Shown here one piece after another: positions 58,901-64,000 of a DNA stretch of 64,000 nucleotides (positions are counted from its first letter, which is position 1; each line of letters begins with the position of its first letter). The position numbers were made by a program, and so were the translations under genes. Source of the stretch: Mactra quadrangularis (lineage: Eukaryota > Mollusca > Bivalvia > Venerida > Mactridae); NCBI GenBank assembly GCA_025267735.1, contig CM046300.1, positions 33,923,322-33,987,321 on the forward strand. The letters are read 5' to 3'. The notes beneath the pieces were generated by a model. That model was not told the origin of the DNA, searched no databases, and saw only the letters and a list, made by a program, of their open reading frames with translations.

Positions 58901-61900
58901 AGAACCTTAATTTAATATTAATTAATACAGGTGTGGACACCAACTTGATCCAGTTTGATTTACATGCAGCAAATATACCAGGATCTAAAAGAGATACAAC
59001 TAAAAATAGATGGAAGAGAATACCACCATTAATACAGGTACATAGATTTATTGATAACATACCTAGTTATGTCATGGAAAAAACTAGTCAAGGGCTCAAC
59101 AATAAAGGTATTCCTATTGCCCTTGACTACCTATACTTGGGTTTAGGCAACTTGTTTCTGCTAGTATTTGACTTAGGCAAGTAAAATATATAAGTGGTTG
59201 TCTAACCGGGCATGTTGGCAAGTCAGATCATCCAAGTACAGTATGTTGTCTGAAATGATCATTTAGTCCAGAAAATCTTGGCCCCCAGATACAGATCTTG
59301 GTCCCCAGATACATATCTATAGATTTTACTACATAATCAGAAATTGATCAACTATGCCATTTAATGAAGCCCACAAATAAACCAAAGGCACCTTAGTCAC
59401 TTGATTGTGTCCCCTTGTGTAATGTAGTATATAGGATATCTGTTAACGGAGATTGACAGTTGACCCTTTCTGCAACTGACACCTTTTGGTGTTACCCTAA
59501 TTATTATAGGCCTGCTTTAAACTTGCAGTCTGGCAAGCTCAGTCTGCAGTATTAATGTCTACTGGTCGAGAGACTTACTTTAGTGGAGCTTGGTCATGAA
59601 ATTATTTCTATGACCATACTTTCTCCTACCACTGATTCTAAATCATGTAGGGCAATTGTCAGTTACGGACAATAGTATGTGCCTAGAAACTGATTAACAG
59701 CTTAATTCAGAGATTTAACCTTTCTAGAAACAATGAGTGGTGAGTTGGTCACAATGTGTAAACTAACATGATATATTTTTATTAAATGTTTCAGAAACCA
59801 ATAGTAAGTGTAGCTAAGAATGTAAATGTTATATTGCTCCCATATTCTCATCATTTAGATATATGGAGACTTGGATTCACTGACAAAACTGGTAAATATC
59901 GTTTGTTTATTATAGTTTAGTACAGTTATTATTAATAGTAACAAAAATGATGATCTGTACAGGTGAATAACACTTTGAAATTCATAAGTGTATTGTGTAT
60001 CTCATATGTATGGATTTTTCCATGTAGGTACAAACAAACTTTAACTTCAATTTTATCTTAATAGAATTTGTATTGAAAACAATATGTTAGTTTTGTCTGC
60101 TTGGTTTTCAGCAAAAGTGTGTAAAAACTTCAGTAAGTTTTACCAAGTTCACCAAGATTGTCATAGGCCCAGTGACTTTAAGAATGTGAGCAGTCCAGCA
60201 ACTTTTTTCAGCCATCATTTTTTCAACAGTTATTGTTATATTGTTTATTTAATTTTAGAATATATTATACTGAATTGTTTAAATACCCTACATGTTTTAA
60301 TAAAAAGGTTTTGGTCCAAATTACATTTGGTCTAGAAAATAAATCCAGTTTGCTGGACACAATGCCAAGTGCAGATAAAAGTTTGTCATGAAGACTGGAT
60401 ATACAGTAATCAATTTTAATCCTGTTTTATTTTGTTACAGGTGTTGATGGAGATATTTTGTCATTAAGATCAAATCCCATCAAATTAGTATCTATGGCAA
60501 CAAAGGGTGGATCGCCGATATTCTGTAGCGATATTTCCCAGGATGCATCATTAGTGGCGTACTCAGATTGTGAATGTACACGTGTATATAGAATGTATCT
60601 GGTATGTTATTGATAAATATTTTCAACTGATAGTGATGCATATATTTACCCTGCTGATTTAAATACTCAGTATTTGTTTGATAATCACCACTCTTAAATA
60701 CGGAAATACAGATATATTTTTATTGATCGTGAGTACAGAAGTATTGTAGTGAGCATTTAAATCTGGTAGGTTAATGTATGTGCCACTGAAAGTTGATTTG
60801 AATTAATTAAATAAATTTACATTGATAAAGAGTGGGCAAAAAATGGATTACATTAAAAGTCAATGTTTCTGGGCCAGAAACCATTGTTGGATCCAGCAGG
60901 ATGTATGCATGGAAAGGGTTGGTCTCCAAATAGAAAATTCAAATTGTCTGACTTGTGTAAAAATGTGTGACATGTGTAAAAATGTGCGACTTATGTGAAA
61001 ATGTTAAAATGTCTATTTTATGGACTGTTATTATCTGCCATAAATGACCCCTGTAAATAGTTTTAGATTTGCTTATAAGAATTAAATATATTCAAATAAA
61101 CCTTTACACATGTCTACATGGTAACAATTGCCAATCGGTTGTTGAGAAAGATAATTGTAGCTTGAAGTTTGACTGAATTATGCACTCCTTTATTATTTTA
61201 GTTCACTCATTCCATTAGTTCAACTACTTAAAGTATTTATTTGAAATTTCACTCATGTCTACAGGTTGTTTAAAATAGCTTTTCATACTTACAAAACCGT
61301 GTTTTAGCTGACCCTGCTGTGTATATCTTTATCATGTTCACCACATGTTTGTTGTCTCCTGTTTCTGGAAGTGTAAAATAACCGAACTGGTTAAAGTCCT
61401 GGTTAAAGATAATTGTCGAGAAAAGCAATCAGATAAAATCCAATCTAAAATTTTCCGCTCGCATACTTGCTAATTTAGATATGGCCTTTTTCAAACGAAG
61501 GTCACGTTCAGCCGACCTTTTCTCATCATAATATTCATGACGAAATTGTTATGATATGTAACTTGTTTGCATCGTCTACATCAAGCAATTTGAAATGAGC
61601 CGTCCAATCACAGCTTGTGAATAATACCGCTGTTAAATTTGCTTGCAGACCTTGGTCTAAAAATAGAAATTACGAAATCTGAATGTTATTAATAGTGTTT
61701 CGTCTAGATGAAAGCTACGCATTGACTGGTCGACACAAAGTTCATCTCAACGTGACCTTCCACGGAGACAGTAGAGATCCTGTACGACTATGCTCTACAG
61801 AATATCTGTTTACGGAGATTGCGAGAAAAGTTGCTCACTAGGTAATTTTACAACCTTAAATTACTGAACAAAATTTGTAGAAAAATTGCATAATTTACTT

Positions 61901-62159
61901 ATGATAATAATTGTTCATGTAATTTGATTTTTGAAAATTTATATGGTTATTTTGTAGGATGAATTGACCAGTATTCGACCATCTGTCAATATGAAGAAGA
62001 TTGGTGCTAGTGCAGACAGTCCCCCAGATGGCGCTCATTGTATTTGTTTTACGTCAGATAATAAACAATTAATATCAGTGACAAATACCTCGAGATTACA
62101 AATTTGTTCAATAAAAGATGAGAAAATCTCAGCTAGTCATACATTTGACCAGGTTTCAG
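46806..62159 (+). CDS. UTP4: UTP4 / cirhin, WD40 SSU-processome protein (12 coding exons, 3' part outside window)
   Basis: Joining the 12 exons listed separately gives one open frame of 488 residues plus one base, beginning MGEFRVHHVRFFEWTPKSIQ. This matches the start of animal UTP4/cirhin (MGEF.VH.VRFF). Further family matches are RLFSAGLDGNICEHDL (exon 3), AGTEDGCVVLLD (exon 5), LCISWHPTEDLIVTGGIDNI (exon 6), HTHDVRAI and VVTGGVDTNL (exons 8/9), and HHLDIWRLG (exon 10). The human protein is about 686 residues, so the first WD40 propeller and the start of the second are here and about 200 residues are missing to the right. In the family, UTP4 belongs to the UTP-A/t-UTP complex that binds nascent pre-rRNA in the nucleolus and supports rDNA transcription and 18S processing. 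A missense change in human cirhin causes North American Indian childhood cirrhosis. All introns are GT-AG and their phases are consistent. Gene and exon identity are seen in sequence; function is transferred from the family. Confidence 0.95.
47708..47762 (+). CDS. UTP4: UTP4 coding exon 2
   Basis: Residues 35-53, GDGSLELWNVAEGWYQEE after the split Arg. This is the end of the first WD blade (LELWNV). Acceptor atcttttag, donor gag|gttagt. It ends in phase 0. Confidence 0.92.
47855..48144 (+). mobile_element. tRNA-derived SINE family A in UTP4 intron 2
   Basis: The head resembles a tRNA: A-box-like tagcgcagttggtagcatg and a perfect T-arm gtgggttcgaatcccac. The roughly 200-bp body ends in a short A-rich tail. 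It is flanked by a 12-bp duplication with one mismatch (gatccagtggaa 47843-47854, gatccggtggaa 48145-48156), showing insertion by target-primed reverse transcription. Same family on the minus strand at 6589, 22664, 23450 and 41772. Confidence 0.88.
48150..48660. other. GC-richer island in UTP4 intron 2 with opposed short frames
   Basis: Follows SINE A directly. On the plus strand AAGATGGCGGC (YY1-type start context) opens a 32-codon frame, MAAATLQTFETCESGVLKVN onward, at 48313-48411. On the minus strand a 73-codon frame at 48648-48427 contains LPKESLTQIIGRSATFDPLG and a Ser/Glu/Asp-rich stretch. CpG is frequent. It could be a captured fragment of a gene or of an autonomous element; neither protein is recognised. 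Confidence 0.35.
48787..48906 (+). CDS. UTP4: UTP4 coding exon 3
   Basis: Forty codons, residues 54-93, with the family motif QRLFSAGLDGNICEHDL (cirhin has QRLFSAGLNGEI.EYDL). Acceptor tatttag, donor aaaaag|gtttgt. Phase 0 at both ends. Confidence 0.94.
49159..49294. repeat. 36-bp subterminal repeats of the piggyBac-type element
   Basis: About 3.7 copies of a unit containing gctcaatcccgtatttttac and gtgtactgcctgg. A multiple of three, so it is open in one frame (12-residue repeat), but there is no sign of coding. Subterminal repeats of this kind can be transposase-binding sites. Confidence 0.8.
49291..49705. repeat. Direct duplication of about 200 bp inside the piggyBac-type element
   Basis: The segment from gtctgatattcaatacgct to cggtaattatcggctttt is repeated after acgtgtctcattttcaatgc. 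The copies differ by small indels and substitutions. Both contain the same internal landmark, acaacaagtacaactcgc. Confidence 0.8.
50784..52218. mobile_element. Long-TIR foldback element, Mutator-like, in UTP4 intron 3
   Basis: The ends GGCAGTGGCTAGAGTTACGG and its complement are the tips of inverted repeats of about 355 bp (50784-51140 against 51861-52218) with a few mismatches. The element is bounded by a perfect 9-bp direct repeat, AACTTAAAA (50775-50783 and 52219-52227). Long TIRs with a 9-bp duplication fit Mutator-like elements. The central 720 bp is AT-rich without a transposase frame. Each tip holds a perfect 26-bp palindrome centred on ggtacc (50792-50817 and its partner). Confidence 0.82.
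52337..52405 (+). CDS. UTP4: UTP4 coding exon 4
   Basis: Twenty-three codons, residues 94-116, including GPVWCLTSNTANTRLA, which fits the cirhin GPIWSMA segment. Acceptor catatttcag, donor gct|gtgagt. The preceding 3.4-kb intron is swollen by two DNA-transposon derivatives. Confidence 0.92.
52593..52938. mobile_element. hAT-type MITE in UTP4 intron 4
   Basis: 346 bp with terminal repeats TAGGGCTGTCACGATA and TATCGTGACAGCCCTA, flanked by a perfect 8-bp duplication CGTCCCAG (52585-52592, 52939-52946). End sequence and duplication length fit the hAT superfamily. There is no coding capacity. Confidence 0.85.
53249..53333 (+). CDS. UTP4: UTP4 coding exon 5
   Basis: Residues 117-144 plus one base: AGTEDGCVVLLDTENNWLDY and on to FDSQD. 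This is a WD blade with the GTEDG turn seen as GCEDG in human. Acceptor atttacag, donor gaca|gtatgt. Confidence 0.93.
53355..53535. mobile_element. Palindromic MITE, family E, in UTP4 intron 5
   Basis: Near-palindrome starting ttattcaactgtcagtgg and ending ccactgacagttgaataa, with inner arms containing actgatttaaatactca and its complement. Relatives are at 3504-3630, 3745-3815, 60622-60796 and 63935-64000. Confidence 0.8.
54238..54756. mobile_element. hAT-type MITE in UTP4 intron 5
   Basis: 519 bp from CAGGGCTTGAAATTAAC to TTAAATTCGAGCCCTG, flanked by a perfect 8-bp duplication TCATGATC (54230-54237, 54757-54764). The interior has repeated short motifs of the form actcgcaa/ttgcgagt. Fits hAT; non-autonomous. 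Confidence 0.85.
54921..55089 (+). CDS. UTP4: UTP4 coding exon 6
   Basis: Residues 145-200 plus two bases: SRLLCISWHPTEDLIVTGGI, then DNIRIWSVSSGRAMQRL and ETVIWCVAFL. It closely follows the cirhin SRILSLSWHPSG...IVWGVAFLSDG region. Acceptor gtatttgtag, donor ttgag|gtatga. Confidence 0.95.
55577..55893 (+). mobile_element. tRNA-derived SINE family B in UTP4 intron 6
   Basis: Head gcccggctagctcagttggt (A-box) and ggattcaattcc (B-box), then a body with ggggcatactttcgtggagc and ctccctcctaccaatgat, and an (AAAC)n tail. Flanked by a perfect 11-bp duplication CTTTCTCTGGA (55566-55576, 55894-55904). Distinct from family A in head and body. Confidence 0.9.
56509..57304 (+). repeat. About 34-bp tandem array made of the exon-7 splice acceptor
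   Basis: About 23 copies of a unit of roughly 34 bp (37-bp variants carry tatatcatg or tatatagtg). Each contains ttatatattacag followed by tgatatgactata, that is the AG acceptor and the first 13 bases of UTP4 exon 7. Some copies have gatgtg for gatatg, and the last few are degenerate (atttttatgactt). The array ends exactly at the real acceptor. If an upstream copy were used as acceptor, the frame would read agT GAT ATG ACT ATA TTA TAA, a stop within the first unit. Confidence 0.93.
57305..57380 (+). CDS. UTP4: UTP4 coding exon 7, acceptor embedded at the end of a tandem array
   Basis: Completes Ser201 and codes on to residue 226: DMTIVSGDSRGKTCFWNGKQ, then GTLIK (human: DGTIISVDSAGKVQFWDSATGTLVK). 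The acceptor tatattacag is the last of about 23 near-identical copies in 56509-57304, each also carrying the first bases of this exon. Thirteen bases into the exon a consensus donor, GTAAGT (57318-57323), is present and would truncate the exon if used. Donor ataaag|gtaggt. Confidence 0.93.
57895..58114 (+). CDS. UTP4: UTP4 coding exon 8, donor duplicated in a tandem array
   Basis: Seventy-three codons plus one base, residues 227-299: SIQSHKGDVYCLSVDK, a WD blade, then HNQHTHDVRAIQMIDKTVVT and GG. Matches cirhin HHTHDVRTVAHSPTALISGG. Acceptor gttactattttcag. The donor ggag|gtatgt is the first of about 12 copies made by a 47-bp tandem repeat continuing to 58650. Confidence 0.95.
58087..58650 (+). 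repeat. 47-bp tandem array made of the exon-8 end and its donor
   Basis: About 12 almost identical 47-bp copies. Each carries the last ~28 bases of UTP4 exon 8 (gattgataaaactgtag, then ttactggag), the donor gtatgt, and 14 further intron bases. The first copy is the real exon end. Only a few substitutions are visible, near 58581 and 58602 and in the last unit, so the expansion is young or homogenised. Using a later donor would add GGT ATG TAT TGA, a stop, to the mRNA. Confidence 0.95.
58931..59037 (+). CDS. UTP4: UTP4 coding exon 9
   Basis: Residues 300-335: GVDTNLIQFDLHAANIPGSK, then a basic stretch (RDTTKNRWKR) and IPPLIQ. The GG|VDTNL junction rebuilds the WD motif across the intron (human GGTDTHLVF). 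Acceptor ttaatacag, donor atacag|gtacat. Confidence 0.93.
59520..59762 (+). mobile_element. SINE family B in UTP4 intron 9, degraded head
   Basis: gcagtctggcaagctcagtc, tactttagtggagcttggtc, ctcctaccactgattctaaa, gattaacagcttaattcaga and gaaacaatgagtggtgagtt. The tail ends about 30 bp before the exon-10 acceptor. Confidence 0.72.
59795..59891 (+). CDS. UTP4: UTP4 coding exon 10
   Basis: Residues 336-367 plus one base: KPIVSVAKNVNVILLPYSHH, then LDIWRLGFTDKT. Corresponds to cirhin LLLFQFAHHLELWRLG. Acceptor aaatgtttcag, donor actg|gtaaat. Confidence 0.93.
60441..60601 (+). CDS. UTP4: UTP4 coding exon 11
   Basis: Residues 368-421: GVDGDILSLRSNPIKLVSMA, then TKGGSPIFCSDISQDASLVA and YSDCECTRVYRMYL. 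Matches the cirhin TKGPENIICSCISPCGSWIAYS segment that opens the second propeller. Acceptor ttttgttacag, donor ctg|gtatgt. Confidence 0.94.
60622..60796. mobile_element. Palindromic MITE, family E, just inside UTP4 intron 11
   Basis: Starts caactgatagtgatgcat and ends gccactgaaagttgat about 20 bp after the exon-11 donor. More diverged than the 53355 copy but with the same arms (gatttaaatactca, gagcatttaaatc). Confidence 0.75.
61497..61760. repeat. Candidate foldback in UTP4 intron 11
   Basis: gaaggtcacgtt and aacgtgaccttc are perfect 12-bp inverted repeats 264 bp apart around a CpG-richer interior with a ccaatcacagc motif. No clear duplication at the ends. Confidence 0.4.
61958..62159 (+). 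CDS. UTP4: UTP4 coding exon 12 (last one in window)
   Basis: Sixty-seven codons plus one base, residues 422-488: DELTSIRPSVNMKKIGASAD, then a WD blade (CICFTSDNKQLISVTNTSRL). Acceptor atggttattttgtag. The donor is taken as tcag|gtaact (62160); an alternative, cag|gtttca at 62153, is weaker. The next exon is beyond 64000. Confidence 0.88.
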
Positions 62160-62337
62160 GTAACTTTTTCTACAGATCTTGAACAATTTTCCCATTAGCC
62201 ACTCACCCTGCAGAGCAAGTGGCTATGAAAATCCACTTTCCCTGAGATAATATCTACTTGCCCTGACAGTGAATGGATAATTTCTAATATAAGCCACCCT
62301 GAAATAGGCCTAATCTTAGGAGAAAATCTTAAAGTCT

Positions 62338-62540
62338 AGTAGCACTTTTTTGTTCTAAGGGAGCGATCAAAGTCTAAAAGTCAAGTAGCTTTTTTTTGTT
62401 TCAAGGGAGCGATAAAAATCAAAAAGTTAAGTACAATAGCTTTTTTTGTTCTAAGGGAGCGATCAACAACTAAATGTCAGTCAAGTCGCACTTTCTTGTA
62501 ATAAGGGAATGATAGTTATTAAAATATTAAGTTCAAGGCA
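62338..62540 (+). repeat. About 60-bp tandem repeat, 3-4 copies, in the last UTP4 intron
   Basis: Copies marked by ttttttgttctaagggagcg at about 62347, 62394, 62443 and a decayed one near 62498 (cttgtaataagggaatg). Confidence 0.7.
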
Positions 62541-62543
62541 TTT

Positions 62544-62775
62544 TTAGCTCGACTTTTCGAAGAAAACGAGAGCTTTTACTGTCACCCGAGTGTTGGTGTT
62601 GCAAATCAAGGTTTAAGTATATACAAACTTAAATAACTTCAATACTATCAACAATATTCAACTCAAACTTGGAATACTTATTCCTCATCACTACTTCCAC
62701 CTTACTATCAAAACCCGTAACACTGATTTGTGATTTCTAAGAACTAGCACGCTGCCTTACAGACAGCTCTTGTTT
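62544..62775 (+). repeat. Interspersed repeat starting tagctcgacttttcgaag, in the last UTP4 intron
   Basis: tagctcgacttttcgaagaa, cgagagcttttactgtcacc and cgagtgttggtgttgc, then ggaatacttattcctcatca. Repeats of this form are, from memory, common in bivalve genomes. Single copy here. Confidence 0.5.
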
Positions 62776-63261
62776 TATCTTGTCTTGGTATAATGAGAAA
62801 CTTCTACATTATGTGGGCAGGAAGTTGAAAAGGTCATTTATATCAAAAGGTTAGAAAATTGGATATACATTTCCTTTATACCTGTACTGAATGATGAGAA
62901 ACTTTGTCATTATGATGTGTACATGTGGCATTATAGCAAGTAATTATTATTGCTTATTATTCATACATTGAAGCAGCAGAAATAAAAATGTAAATTATAA
63001 AAATTAATTGAATGAAAGTAATTTTGATTCAAGTAAAAAGTCTTCAAAATCTACTTCAAATGTTTCATTAGGAATAAACCTATGTTTATGCAAAACATGA
63101 AAATGTCAGGTATATAAATAATACTTTACCACATCTGGAATAATTTAATTAACTAAGTAGGAACCTATTAAATTAATGACAATTCACACCTGCATTGATT
63201 GAAGAAACATCAGTTATTGGATAAGTCAGTGAGGTTTTTTTTAATATATAAGAGTTCATTT

Positions 63262-63660
63262 TGTAATATCAATAAGGTTATTGTAATGTTGATGAGTTCA
63301 TTGTGTAATATCAATTAGTTCTTTGTGTAATATTAATTAGTTCATTTTGTAATATCAATTAGTTCATTTTGTAATATTAATTAGTTCATTTTGTAATATC
63401 AATTAGTTCATTTTGTAATATCAATTAGTTCATTGTGTAATATCAATTAGTTCATTGTGTAATATCAATTAGTTCATTGTGTAATATCAATTAGTTCATT
63501 GTGTAATATCAATTTGTTCATTGTGTAATATCAATTTGTTCATTTTGTAATATCAATTAGTTTATTGTGTAATATCAAATAGTTCATTTTGTAATATCAA
63601 TTAGTTCATTGTGTAATATCAGTTAGTTCATTTTGTAATATCAATTAGTTCATTGCAATG
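63262..63660 (+). repeat. 22-bp tandem array in the last UTP4 intron
   Basis: About 18 copies of taatatcaattagttcattttg, with variants gtg for ttg and single-base changes. Strongly AT-rich. Confidence 0.9.
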
Positions 63661-63934
63661 TTAATGAGTTTATTGTCATGTAAAAGAGTTTATTTTGTTA
63701 TGTCAATCAGTGTTTTAATCAACATTGATCAAAGTTTGAAGTAAAGCTTAGCTACTTGGTGTATGTTATGTCTGTTAGTCTAATTCTAAAGACCACATTA
63801 TTAACTACATGTGCATGTATATTACTTTGAATTAAAAATGATTTAAAGTGAAAATCCTAGCCAGTATTTGAACTTTGGTTAAGATGTATCATTTTCAGAA
63901 AAATTAGAGCGAGATGCATTCTATTTATTTATAA

Positions 63935-64000
63935 TCATTAATGTCTTAGCAGGGTAAATGTATGTGCCACTGACAGTTGAATAAAATTTAACAATAAATG
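63935..64000. mobile_element. Family E MITE, partial at the window edge
   Basis: The right arm only: gggtaaatgtatgtgccact, gacagttgaataaaattt. Truncated on its left side. Confidence 0.65.

Overview
Animal nuclear DNA, most likely from a mollusc and probably a bivalve. The window is AT-rich (roughly one third G+C by eye), has spliced genes with short exons and long introns, and is full of tRNA-headed SINEs, foldback/MITE elements and minisatellites. The mollusc assignment is an inference from genome texture and from repeats of a kind I associate with bivalves (for example the element at 62544-62775). The UTP4 call rests on the protein sequence itself. No bacterial-style operon, CRISPR array, rRNA or intact tRNA gene is visible. 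|| One gene can be assigned with confidence: UTP4 (cirhin, CIRH1A) on the + strand. It is a WD40 protein of the t-UTP/UTP-A module of the small-subunit processome, which acts in nucleolar pre-18S rRNA production. Its ATG is at 46806. Twelve coding exons (46806-46909, 47708-47762, 48787-48906, 52337-52405, 53249-53333, 54921-55089, 57305-57380, 57895-58114, 58931-59037, 59795-59891, 60441-60601, 61958-62159) join in one open frame through GT-AG introns and give about 488 residues. The last roughly 200 residues of the family's length lie beyond the right edge. A non-coding first exon probably ends at 46343, next to a promoter-like segment with a CCAAT box and an E2F-like palindrome. || 1-46000 holds no gene I can name. 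It is a mosaic of repeats: SINE family A (6589-6888, 22664-22951, 23450-23717, 41772-42047), SINE family B (7357-7672 and several partial copies), MITE families, tiny 66-90 bp foldbacks, and tandem arrays with units of 30 bp (5632), 39 bp (13436), 17 bp in a 51-bp higher order (20222-21872), 53 bp (28466-29727), 82 bp (39560) and GATT/GAGT (35895). Two short exon-like segments are recorded at low confidence (27922-28006 minus, 3077-3153 plus), with a CpG-richer island at about 24120-25080. || The UTP4 introns are the most structured part. Intron 3 carries a 1450-bp element with TTAA target duplications and CCCTTT ends (piggyBac type) and a 1435-bp long-TIR foldback with a 9-bp duplication (Mutator-like). 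Introns 4 and 5 each hold a hAT-type MITE with a perfect 8-bp duplication. Introns 2 and 6 hold SINEs with 12-bp and 11-bp duplications. The standout feature is a pair of minisatellites built from UTP4's own splice junctions. A roughly 34-bp unit repeated about 23 times before exon 7 contains the acceptor plus the first 13 nt of that exon. A 47-bp unit repeated about 12 times after exon 8 contains the last ~28 nt of that exon plus its donor. Each gene end of these arrays is the genuine splice site, so spliceosomes meet dozens of near-identical decoys, nearly all of which would add an in-frame stop.
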